From NCBI RefSeq assembly GCF_003285015.1, contig NZ_QMFB01000039.1, positions 28,907 to 72,052 of the forward strand: a stretch of DNA of 43,146 nt. The letters run 5' to 3'. A program made the translations under genes and the position numbers. Origin of the DNA: Paenibacillus contaminans (lineage in GTDB: Bacteria > Bacillota > Bacilli > Paenibacillales > NBRC-103111). Positions 35,516 to 42,936 of the stretch are shown here, piece after piece. A model generated the notes under the pieces. That model saw only the letters and a program-made list of their open reading frames with translations. It searched no databases and was not told the DNA's origin. The stretch's first letter is position 1. Each line of letters begins with the position of its first letter.

Positions 35516-35530
35516 TGGGAAGCGCTTTCA
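35516..35530 (+). promoter_or_regulatory. cre-like site upstream of the permease operon
   Basis: The sequence TGGGAAGCGCTTTCA agrees with WTGNAANCGNWNNCW at all fixed positions but one. It lies 35 bp before the first permease gene, downstream of the predicted promoter, where CcpA could act as a roadblock. Binding is inferred. Confidence 0.55.
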
Positions 35531-35565
35531 AACGGCGTAAGCATATGTAGAAAAGGAGCGAGAGT

Positions 35566-36525
35566 ATGGAAGCACAATCTCAAAAAATTCCGGTAATTGC
35601 ACAGACGGACATCAAGCGAAAAAGCGCATTTACCAAAGAGCTGTTTAAAAATTACGATTTGTACCTGCTGCTGATTCCCGGCGCTATATTCTTTTTTGTA
35701 TTTTGTTATATCCCGATGTTCGGTCTTGTCGTCGCCTTTAAGGATTACAACATTTTCAAGGGCGTTTTCGAATCCGACTGGGTGGGACTTCAGCATTTCA
35801 AGGAGATGCTGCAGATTCCGGACTTCTACCGGATCATTCGCAATACGCTGCTGCTCAACGTGCTCGGACTTATCGTCGGCTTTCCGGCTCCGATTATTTT
35901 GGCGCTGATGCTGAATGAAATCAGAGCGAAATACTTCAAGAGGGTCACGCAGTCGCTTCTCTATTTGCCCCATTTTATGTCTTGGGTCATTATGGGGGGG
36001 ATTATCTATAACCTGCTTTCTCCTAAATACGGAATCGTGAACGAATTGATGAGAACGATGGGTATGGAAGAGATTTACTTCATGATTGAAGAAGTATGGT
36101 GGGTCATTACGTATACGCTGTCCAGCGTTTGGGCGGGAGCGGGCTGGGGAACGATTATTTATCTCGCGGCCATGACTACGATCGACCCCTCTTTATACGA
36201 AGCGGCCGTCATGGACGGTGCGGGCAGATGGAAGAAGATGATTCATATTACGATTCCCGGCATTATGCCGACGGTCGTCATCCTGCTCATTCTGAATATC
36301 GGCCATATGGTGTCTATCGGCGTCGAGCATCCGTTCGCGCTGCAGAACCCGGTCGTCATGAACATATCCGAGGTTATCAGCACTTACGTTTATTCCGCAG
36401 GTATCAAACAAGGCCTATTCGGCATTACGACCGCTATCGGGATGTCGCAATCCGTCATCAACCTTATTCTCGTTCTGGGTGCGAACTATTTCGCCAAACG
36501 TCTCGGCAACGAAGGATTGTGGTAA
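35566..36525 (+). CDS. Sugar ABC importer permease, LplB type
   Basis: The protein has 319 residues, RBS AAAAGGAG. Six membrane helices are visible, the first in LYLLLIPGAIFFFVFCYIPMFG, and the cytoplasmic coupling loop is YEAAVMDGAGRWKKMIHITIPGIMPT (EAA motif). It is one of the two membrane subunits of an importer for oligosaccharides. The second permease follows 27 bp downstream and the binding protein after that. No ATPase gene is present in the window; such systems in Bacillales usually share an MsmX-type ATPase encoded elsewhere. The operon carries the shared promoter, a leader hairpin and a cre-like site. Confidence 0.93.
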   Translation: MEAQSQKIPVIAQTDIKRKSAFTKELFKNYDLYLLLIPGAIFFFVFCYIPMFGLVVAFKDYNIFKGVFESDWVGLQHFKEMLQIPDFYRIIRNTLLLNVLGLIVGFPAPIILALMLNEIRAKYFKRVTQSLLYLPHFMSWVIMGGIIYNLLSPKYGIVNELMRTMGMEEIYFMIEEVWWVITYTLSSVWAGAGWGTIIYLAAMTTIDPSLYEAAVMDGAGRWKKMIHITIPGIMPTVVILLILNIGHMVSIGVEHPFALQNPVVMNISEVISTYVYSAGIKQGLFGITTAIGMSQSVINLILVLGANYFAKRLGNEGLW

Positions 36526-36552
36526 CATTCAAACGAACAGGAGAGTGGGAAT

Positions 36553-37473
36553 ATGGCAGCTACCGAGCTGAAGCAAAGAAGCAATCGTCGCCTATTCGGC
36601 AAACATTCCGGTTGGGATGTGAGCTTTAATATTGTAAACTATACTATGCTTATCTTATTCACTTTCATTTGCGTCTTCCCGTTCATCAACACGGTTGCGA
36701 ATGCGTTCAGCAGCAGCCATGCCATTCAGACGGGGCAAGTTGTGCTTTGGCCCGTAGATTTTCAGCTTGATGCGATAACGAAGGTCGTCACCGATGCCAA
36801 TATTATCAGGTCGCTATGGATTACCGTTTATATTACGGTAGTAGGAACCGCGCTTAACATGCTGTTCACGATTACAACCGCTTATCCGCTTTCCAGAAAA
36901 GATTTGAAAGGCCGCAAATATTTCATGAACTTTATGATTGTTACGATGGTTTTCAGCGGCGGCCTTATCCCCGGCTACTTGTTGATCAAATCGCTGGGCT
37001 TGCTAAACAGCTTATGGTCCTTAATGATTCCCGGCTTGATCAGCGCCTTTCTCGTCATCATCATGAAGTCGTTTTTTCAAAATATTCCCGAGGAGCTGCG
37101 CGATGCCGCCGTTATGGACGGCTGCGGCAATATACGCTATCTGGTGCAGATCGTGCTACCCTTATCAGGCGCCGTCCTGGCGACGGTAAGCTTGTTTTAT
37201 GCAGTCGGTCACTGGAATTCTTATTTCAGCGCGGTTTTGTATATCGACGATTCCACACTTTACACGCTGCAGGTTAAACTAAGAAACATCTTGCTGCTTG
37301 CGCAATTGGACACTTCGCTGGAGACGATGCAAAACGTGGATAATCTTCACGTAATCGAGGAGTCTTTGAAAGCGGCGACGATCGTTTTCGCAACGGTTCC
37401 GATTCTCGTCGTATATCCGTTCCTGCAAAAATACTTCGTAAAAGGCTCGTTCCTGGGCTCTGTAAAAGGCTAA
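36553..37473 (+). CDS. Sugar ABC importer permease, LplC/YtcP type
   Basis: The protein has 306 residues, RBS CAGGAGAG. Membrane helices include YTMLILFTFICVFPFINTV near the N-terminus; the coupling loop is PEELRDAAVMDGCGNIRYLVQIVLPLSG (EAA motif). It is the second membrane subunit partnering the LplB-type permease. A hairpin-like mobile-element remnant (37489-37655) follows 15 bp after the stop and separates it from the binding-protein gene, which has its own promoter. Confidence 0.93.
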   Translation: MAATELKQRSNRRLFGKHSGWDVSFNIVNYTMLILFTFICVFPFINTVANAFSSSHAIQTGQVVLWPVDFQLDAITKVVTDANIIRSLWITVYITVVGTALNMLFTITTAYPLSRKDLKGRKYFMNFMIVTMVFSGGLIPGYLLIKSLGLLNSLWSLMIPGLISAFLVIIMKSFFQNIPEELRDAAVMDGCGNIRYLVQIVLPLSGAVLATVSLFYAVGHWNSYFSAVLYIDDSTLYTLQVKLRNILLLAQLDTSLETMQNVDNLHVIEESLKAATIVFATVPILVVYPFLQKYFVKGSFLGSVKG

Positions 37474-37488
37474 AAGGGAGGCCAAGAG

Positions 37489-37655
37489 CTAGGGCGTGTC
37501 TGAAAACCCACTCAGTTGCATCTTTCACCGCCTTTTCGCCCCCTGCTTCGTTCCGTTTGTTTGACGTACCCCCGGTACGCCTTCACAAACGCGCCTTGCA
37601 TGGAATGAAAATTCGGCAAAATCTGCTCCCCTCGGAGTTTCCAGACACGCCCTAG
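37489..37655. mobile_element. MITE-like element with 19-bp terminal inverted repeats
   Basis: The left end (37489-37507, CTAGGGCGTGTCTGAAAAC) and right end (37637-37655) are inverted copies matching at 18 of 19 bases. The outer CTAG on each side could be a 4-bp target duplication. The 167-bp element has an internal hairpin (CGTACC 37565-37570 with GGTACG 37574-37579, extended by GTTTGT/ACAAAC) and no ORF. A nonautonomous insertion or a very long terminator are the two readings; the symmetry favours a mobile element. Confidence 0.7.
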
Positions 37656-37687
37656 GCTCGAAACAGCAAATATATATTCGCGAGAGC

Positions 37688-37748
37688 AAAAAAACTAACA
37701 AAATGTCAAAAATGTAGAATACAAAAACGTGATAAGTAAAGTTACATT
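37688..37748 (+). promoter_or_regulatory. Shared regulon promoter, copy 4 (binding-protein gene)
   Basis: The box AAAAAAACTAACAAAA (37688-37703) is followed by TACAAA (37720-37725) at the -35 position and TACATT (37743-37748) at the -10, 17 bp apart. It is the most diverged box of the five but keeps the exact spacing. Confidence 0.7.
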
Positions 37749-37752
37749 TACA

Positions 37753-37768
37753 ATGAAAGCGTTTAACA
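37753..37768 (+). promoter_or_regulatory. cre-like site at the binding-protein transcript start
   Basis: ATGAAAGCGTTTAACA matches the left and central part of the cre consensus perfectly and departs at the right end. It covers the transcript start predicted from promoter copy 4, a position suited to repression by CcpA. Confidence 0.45.
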
Positions 37769-37843
37769 TAAGTTTTTTTCCAGCAGGACGTGGGTGTAGT
37801 CTCATACATCATTCCTGCTAATAATCACTGGGGAGGAAGCGGT

Positions 37844-39493
37844 ATGAAAAAGGTGCTTAAAAAAGGGGTTTTGGGAAGCCTGTCCGCAGTATTGTTGGCT
37901 ACAGGGTTCTTGGTCGCTTGCTCGAAGAAGGAAGAAGGAGGCAGCGGGGCGTCCGCGTCGCCTAGCGGCAGCAGCTCGCCGGCAGCAAGCAAAGAACCGG
38001 AGAAACCGGTCAAAATCCGCGTCACGCTTTGGGATCGTGCGAATGCGCCTGAGGGGCAAAACCTGGGCAATAACCCGATCATCAAATATGTGATCGACGA
38101 AACGAAGAAGATCGGCCTCGATGTCGAATTCGTTTCCCTGCCGAGAGCGCAGGAGTCGGAGAAGCTGAACGTTTGGATGGCTTCCGGCGAAGCTCCGGAC
38201 GTTATTATCACCTACTCGATCGATACGATTTTCAAATATGCCGAGCAAGGCGGATTGTGGGAGCTTGACTCTTACCTCGCCAAGTATCCGGACTTGATTA
38301 AGAACAACAAAAAAGCGCTTGATCAAGCGGGCATGTACAAAGGCAAGCGGTATGCGATTCCTGCTCTTAGAGCGAACACATACGCCGGCGCAAACATGAA
38401 AATCCGTAAAGACTGGCTCGATGCGCTTGGCATGAAGGTTCCGACCACGATCGATGAGCTGCATGAGGTGCTGAAGGCGTTTAAAGAGAAGGACCCGGGC
38501 AACGTAGGCAAGGACAAAGTCATTCCTTGGGCGATGCCGGCCATCAACCAAGGCATGAAGGCGTTCTACTTCGGTCCGATGTACGGCTTCGGCGTCAACA
38601 TGGACGGTCCGAGCAACCAATTCTACGCGCCGGACGGCAACTACAAGAACGGCGTCTTCACATCTGCCGTCGCATTGGAAGAAGGGAAAGCCTACTACCA
38701 ATGGATGAACAAAATGTATAAAGAGGGCTTGATCTCGAAGGAATTCGTTACCGACATCAACTCGCAGCAATTTACGCAGCATATTAACAGCGGTGTCGCG
38801 GGCTTCGTCGACTCCAACGACGTGCCGTATACGATGACGCAAAATACGCGCAAATCCGTTCCTACGGCGGAATGGGTGCCGGTAGCGCCGTTTAAGCGTG
38901 CGGACGGAACGCAGGTTATGTCGGTTGCAGCCGACTTCGGGATGTTCATCGCCGTTCCGAAATCCAGCAAAAACCCGGAAGCCGTCTTAAAATATTTGAA
39001 CTGGATGATCGAGCCTAAAAACCTTGCCACCACGCAAAACGGGATTGAAGGCGTAAACTGGAAAGATGACGGCGGCGTTCGCGTCCAAATCGATCCTGAA
39101 GCGAACAAGAAAACGACTTGGGTATCCGGAAGCGGCGACCTGGCCATTATTCAGCAAGGCGTTCCGGCGTACAACAGAGAACAACTGATCAAGAACGTAT
39201 CAACTTCCATAACGGATCCTAAAGAGCGTGAGAAGTACGCCGATTCCATGCTTGAATACTACGCTAATTTCGAAAAATTCGGCAAAACGTATACGTTGAT
39301 CGATTCGCCGCGGCCGGTAGCACAAAAGAGCATAACGGCTATTGAGAAGAGCTTGTATGAGGGAATCTCCAAAGTCGTAATTGCCCCTGACTTCGACAAA
39401 GCCTATTCCGAAATGCTTGCCGGATGGGAAAGAGCGGGCGGTAAAGATTATGACAAAGAAATAACCGAAGCTTACAAATTGATGAAAAAGTAA
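37844..39493 (+). CDS. Sugar ABC importer substrate-binding lipoprotein, LplA type
   Basis: The protein has 549 residues. ATG 37844 follows GGGGAGG; an upstream GTG frame has no RBS. A lipoprotein signal (MKKVLKKGVLGSLSAVLLATGFLVAC) ends in the lipobox LVAC, followed by a Ser/Gly/Ala-rich linker and a type-I extracellular solute-binding fold (APDVIITYSIDTIFKYAEQGGLWELD, TYAGANMKIRKDWLDALG). It sits on the outer membrane face and feeds oligosaccharides to the two permeases upstream. Its own promoter and strong terminator allow the high expression typical of binding proteins. Confidence 0.95.
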   Translation: MKKVLKKGVLGSLSAVLLATGFLVACSKKEEGGSGASASPSGSSSPAASKEPEKPVKIRVTLWDRANAPEGQNLGNNPIIKYVIDETKKIGLDVEFVSLPRAQESEKLNVWMASGEAPDVIITYSIDTIFKYAEQGGLWELDSYLAKYPDLIKNNKKALDQAGMYKGKRYAIPALRANTYAGANMKIRKDWLDALGMKVPTTIDELHEVLKAFKEKDPGNVGKDKVIPWAMPAINQGMKAFYFGPMYGFGVNMDGPSNQFYAPDGNYKNGVFTSAVALEEGKAYYQWMNKMYKEGLISKEFVTDINSQQFTQHINSGVAGFVDSNDVPYTMTQNTRKSVPTAEWVPVAPFKRADGTQVMSVAADFGMFIAVPKSSKNPEAVLKYLNWMIEPKNLATTQNGIEGVNWKDDGGVRVQIDPEANKKTTWVSGSGDLAIIQQGVPAYNREQLIKNVSTSITDPKEREKYADSMLEYYANFEKFGKTYTLIDSPRPVAQKSITAIEKSLYEGISKVVIAPDFDKAYSEMLAGWERAGGKDYDKEITEAYKLMKK

Positions 39494-39543
39494 TGGGGAC
39501 TTGGCAATGACGGAACGGTCATCGCAGGCGATAATGTCCTTGT

Positions 39544-39595
39544 AAAAAAGAACCTCCAAACCCGTTCATGAATGCGGGAATGGAGGTTCTTTTTT
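39544..39595 (+). terminator. Strong intrinsic terminator after the binding-protein gene
   Basis: AAAAAAGAACCTCCA (39544-39558) pairs perfectly with TGGAGGTTCTTTTTT (39581-39595), with an inner CCCG/CGGG stem. The T tract ends the element. Confidence 0.92.
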
Positions 39596-39640
39596 GCCGT
39601 GCGGTGTTTCGCATGAAGGGTAAGAGGGCGAAGCCTGGTC

Positions 39641-39701
39641 AAGAAAACTAATAAAAGGTAAAGATGTACCGATATAAAACGCTTACACCCTGTACTATAC
39701 T
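39641..39701 (+). promoter_or_regulatory. Shared regulon promoter, copy 5 (toroid enzyme/M20 operon)
   Basis: The box AAGAAAACTAATAAAA (39641-39656) is followed by TATAAA (39673-39678) at the -35 position and TATACT (39696-39701) at the -10, 17 bp apart. The box is identical to that of copy 1 over 16 bases. Confidence 0.78.
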
Positions 39702-39752
39702 TTGTGGTATCAAATGTCCTTGCCGGACAATAAATCACTGGAGATGAAGCCG

Positions 39753-41447
39753 ATGAATACGAACCTTCACGACCCGTTGAACAAGCTTATCCGCCTGCAG
39801 GAGGAACGGCTGGACCAATTTTTAGATAAGCGCAGGACCGATCTGGCCGAAGGACGCGAGCCCGATCCGCTGGGGTTGGGCGTTCTTACCATGACCGTGC
39901 CGTTATACTGCCAGCCGGACTCGAAATATTATTTGGATGCCGGTCTCGATGAAACGATGAGGGAATCGCTAGAACAATTTATGGCGACGCAGCTGAAAAG
40001 CGGGTGTATTTCGCTCGTGAATTGCAATATCGATTCGCCGCCGGATACGGCGTTCATGGTTCATTTGGTATCGCTGGTGTATCAGGTTGCCCAAGGCTCG
40101 GGACTTGAGCAAATCCGCGAAATCCAGAACGGGCTTTATACGTTCATGGAAAAAGCGCGGCCTTGTTTGCTGAACGGGGGCATTCATACCCCCAACCATC
40201 GCTGGGTCATGGCCGGTGCGCTCGCGAAAATGTATGAAATTTTCGGAGACGAGGCGTATAAGGACCGGGCTTTTCAATTTCTCGACGAAGGCTTCGATAT
40301 GACCGAATATGGAGAATGGACCGAACGGAGCAACGCGATTTATAACGGAGCTTGCGCGATCCATTTGTACGATGTGGGGGTTATTTTCGGATACGAGCCC
40401 GCGTTAGAGGCCATTCGCAAAAATCTCGGCATGATGCAATACATGCTTCATCCGGATCAATCCGTTGCAACGGAGTATTCCGGACGTCAGGATTTGGGCC
40501 AGACGATGATGATGAACGATTGGTATTATGTCATTTATCATTTGATGGCATCGCTCGATAAAGACCCCGTTTTCCTGTCCATGGCGCAAATAACGGAGGA
40601 GACCTCTCCGCAGGGAGCGAGCGCGCTTATTCATTGGATGCTGTATCCGGAGTCCATGCGTTTGCCGGATCACGTGTCCGTTTTATCCGATTCGTATACC
40701 GTTTTGCTTGGGGAGAACAATGAGGTGCCGGTTCCTCGTAACATCCCATACCTAGGCAAGCTGGTGCAGCATCCGCACGGCGCATCCGTTCTTCGGCATC
40801 GCAGAGGGAAGCTGAGCGTGACCGTGATGGCAGGGCAGCCGGAATTGCTGTATATCCAATACGGTAAAGCGCGTATGTTCGGCTTGAAGCTGGCGGCCGG
40901 CTGGTTCGGCATCGGAGCCGTGGCGTTTCCGACGATCAGGCAGACGGGCGTTGACCGCTACAGCATGAATATCGAGCTGGAGGGCTGCTATTTCAACCCT
41001 CTCCCAAGAGAGCACACCGCAGGCAAAAACGGTATTTATGTGAACATGCCTAATCATCTGCGGGAAAAAACGAACGTCCAGCATTTGCCCGTAGAATTGG
41101 ATTTTCAGCTGCTCGAGGACGGCTTGGAGGTAAGCGTCCGGTCGTCGGCAATCCCTCAAATCTATTTGCAGGCCGTGTGTATGTTCGATCCGTCCGGCGA
41201 ACTGTCGGGCGACGGGCTGGAAGAGGCGGCTCCGCATATTAAGCAGCTGGTGCACGGCGATGCCGTATTTTCGCGGGAGGGGGATTGCATCCGCGTATCC
41301 TCCGGAGCGAAGCAGCATAAAGACATTTCCATGCGCAATGAGAAAGTGAACCGGGATGCGCTCAACGTTACGATGAATTACGTTACGCCGACCGATGTGA
41401 CGATCCGGTTCCAGGTTTACGAATCCGAAGGCGGGGATCGCTCTTGA
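39753..41447 (+). CDS. Unrecognised (alpha/alpha)-toroid enzyme, lyase-like architecture
   Basis: The protein has 564 residues. ATG 39753 (MNTNLHDPLNK) follows TGGAG at a usual distance. I do not recognise the family. The N-terminal 300 residues look like an alpha-helical toroid (IHTPNHRWVMAGALAKMYEIFGD from about 145, YGEWTERSNAIYNGACAIHLY, ATEYSGRQDLGQTMMMNDWYYVIYHLM). The rest is beta-rich (GASVLRHRRGKLSVTVMAG, GWFGIGAVAF, VELDFQLLEDGLEVSVRSS), the two-part layout of heparinase-type lyases. Asn-His-Arg in TPNHRW and Tyr in EYSGRQ are candidate active-site residues. It overlaps the second M20 gene by 4 bp, exactly as the lyase-like gene at 31660 overlaps the first. No signal peptide. Confidence 0.75.
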   Translation: MNTNLHDPLNKLIRLQEERLDQFLDKRRTDLAEGREPDPLGLGVLTMTVPLYCQPDSKYYLDAGLDETMRESLEQFMATQLKSGCISLVNCNIDSPPDTAFMVHLVSLVYQVAQGSGLEQIREIQNGLYTFMEKARPCLLNGGIHTPNHRWVMAGALAKMYEIFGDEAYKDRAFQFLDEGFDMTEYGEWTERSNAIYNGACAIHLYDVGVIFGYEPALEAIRKNLGMMQYMLHPDQSVATEYSGRQDLGQTMMMNDWYYVIYHLMASLDKDPVFLSMAQITEETSPQGASALIHWMLYPESMRLPDHVSVLSDSYTVLLGENNEVPVPRNIPYLGKLVQHPHGASVLRHRRGKLSVTVMAGQPELLYIQYGKARMFGLKLAAGWFGIGAVAFPTIRQTGVDRYSMNIELEGCYFNPLPREHTAGKNGIYVNMPNHLREKTNVQHLPVELDFQLLEDGLEVSVRSSAIPQIYLQAVCMFDPSGELSGDGLEEAAPHIKQLVHGDAVFSREGDCIRVSSGAKQHKDISMRNEKVNRDALNVTMNYVTPTDVTIRFQVYESEGGDRS

Positions 41448-42841
41448 TCGGGGAAGCAATACGGCGCTACGAATCGGAGATCGTGCGGCATATTCAAGCG
41501 CTGATCCGTATCCGCAGCGTAGCCGCCGCAGGACTGCCGGGCAAGCCTTACGGCGAAGGGATAGCCGGAGCGCTGCAGTATATGCTTGATCTAGGGGCGT
41601 CGATGGGATTTCGCACCGCCAATGCGGACGGTTATGCGGGACATGTCGAATACGGCGAAGGCGATGAGCTTGTCGGCGTGCTCGTCCATCTCGATACGGT
41701 TCCCGAAGGGGACGGCTGGTCGTACGACCCGTTGGGCGCGGAAATCCATGGCGGCCGTATTTATGGCCGGGGCGCGTCGGACGATAAGGGGCCGGCCGTC
41801 GTTGCTCTGTATGCGTTGAAAGCGATCAAGGATCTCGGGATCAGCCTTCATAAGCGTATTCGGATTATATTCGGCACGAACGAAGAGAACGGGATGACGG
41901 ATATGGACCATTACTTCGCCAAGGAGCCCGTACCCGACTATGCGTTCACGCCCGATGCGGCGTATCCGATCATCCATGCGGAGAAGGGCTATTACGTCAT
42001 CCGCTTGAGCCGGCCGCGAAAGCAGGGTGGTAGTCCGCGGACGGTCCTGGAGATGACGGGCGGAGTCGCGCCGAACGTCGTGCCCGATCGCTGCCGCGCC
42101 ATAATCGACGCAGCGGAGGCGGAGGCCGGGGAGCTAGAACGGATTTTGCTGCTTTCGCGGGAAAACCCGCATATAGAGGCCGTCCTTGCGGAAGCGGGAC
42201 GATTGGAGCTGACGGCGACCGGCAAAAGCGGCCACGGCTCCTACCCTCCATCGGGCATCAATGCGATCTCCCATATGGCGGAATTCCTCCATTCGATCGG
42301 CGGGATCGTGCCTGAGGACGAATTTGTAGCGTTTATCCGCAGCGCCATCGGCTTCGAAGCGTTCGGCGAGTCGCTCGGGCTCGCCTGCAGCGACCCGACG
42401 CATGGACGGCTTACGGTCAATCTGGCGCAGATTCACTTGGACGGAGAGACGGCGGAAGCGATTTTGAACGTGCGTTATCCGGTTACCGAGGACGGAGACG
42501 CCCTATTTGCGAAGCTGCGCCGGAAAGCAGCCGACCATGGCGCTGAGGCGGAGGTGACGGCTTATATGGAGCCGCTTTTCGTCCCGCCGGACCATGCGCT
42601 CATTCGCAAGCTGAGCCGCGCATACGAAGCGGTGACGGGCGAGAAGGCGGAGCTGCTGTCGATCGGCGGCGGCACGTATGCCCGAAAGCTTCAAAATCGG
42701 GGAGTGGCTTTCGGAGCCGGTTTCCGCGGAACGGATACGAAGGCGCATCAGCCCGATGAGTTTGTAAACATCGAAGATATGATGCTGCACGGCGTGATTT
42801 GCACGCAGGCGATATACGAGCTGGCCCGCACGGACGAGTGA
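41444..42841 (+). CDS. PepV-like M20 metallopeptidase
   Basis: The protein has 465 residues and starts at TTG 41444, inside the stop of the previous gene (TTGA) and after GGCGGGGAT. It has the metal ligands VHLDTV, GRGASDDKGP, GTNEENGM, FTPDAAYP and KAHQPDEF, and the intact lid motif GKSGHGSYPPSGINAI. One position differs from the paralogue: NEEN for NEES. The family cleaves dipeptides or related amides in the cytoplasm with two zinc ions. It is closely similar to the product at 33849-35264 along its whole length, so the two arose by duplication. In this setting an amide bond on the glycan is a possible substrate. Confidence 0.9.
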   Translation: MIGEAIRRYESEIVRHIQALIRIRSVAAAGLPGKPYGEGIAGALQYMLDLGASMGFRTANADGYAGHVEYGEGDELVGVLVHLDTVPEGDGWSYDPLGAEIHGGRIYGRGASDDKGPAVVALYALKAIKDLGISLHKRIRIIFGTNEENGMTDMDHYFAKEPVPDYAFTPDAAYPIIHAEKGYYVIRLSRPRKQGGSPRTVLEMTGGVAPNVVPDRCRAIIDAAEAEAGELERILLLSRENPHIEAVLAEAGRLELTATGKSGHGSYPPSGINAISHMAEFLHSIGGIVPEDEFVAFIRSAIGFEAFGESLGLACSDPTHGRLTVNLAQIHLDGETAEAILNVRYPVTEDGDALFAKLRRKAADHGAEAEVTAYMEPLFVPPDHALIRKLSRAYEAVTGEKAELLSIGGGTYARKLQNRGVAFGAGFRGTDTKAHQPDEFVNIEDMMLHGVICTQAIYELARTDE

Positions 42842-42888
42842 GGCGCGGTTGCGGTTGCGGGCCTGACTCACTCGAAATACCGGATCGG

Positions 42889-42929
42889 CCGAAAAGGTTG
42901 TACGCGGTTTACGCGGGCAACCTTTTCGG
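42889..42929 (+). terminator. Terminator hairpin after the second M20 gene
   Basis: CCGAAAAGGTTG (42889-42900) pairs perfectly with CAACCTTTTCGG (42918-42929) around a 17-nt loop, 48 bp after the stop. The T tract lies inside the stem (CCTTTTCGG), so termination strength is uncertain. Confidence 0.6.
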
Positions 42930-42936
42930 CGTTGCT

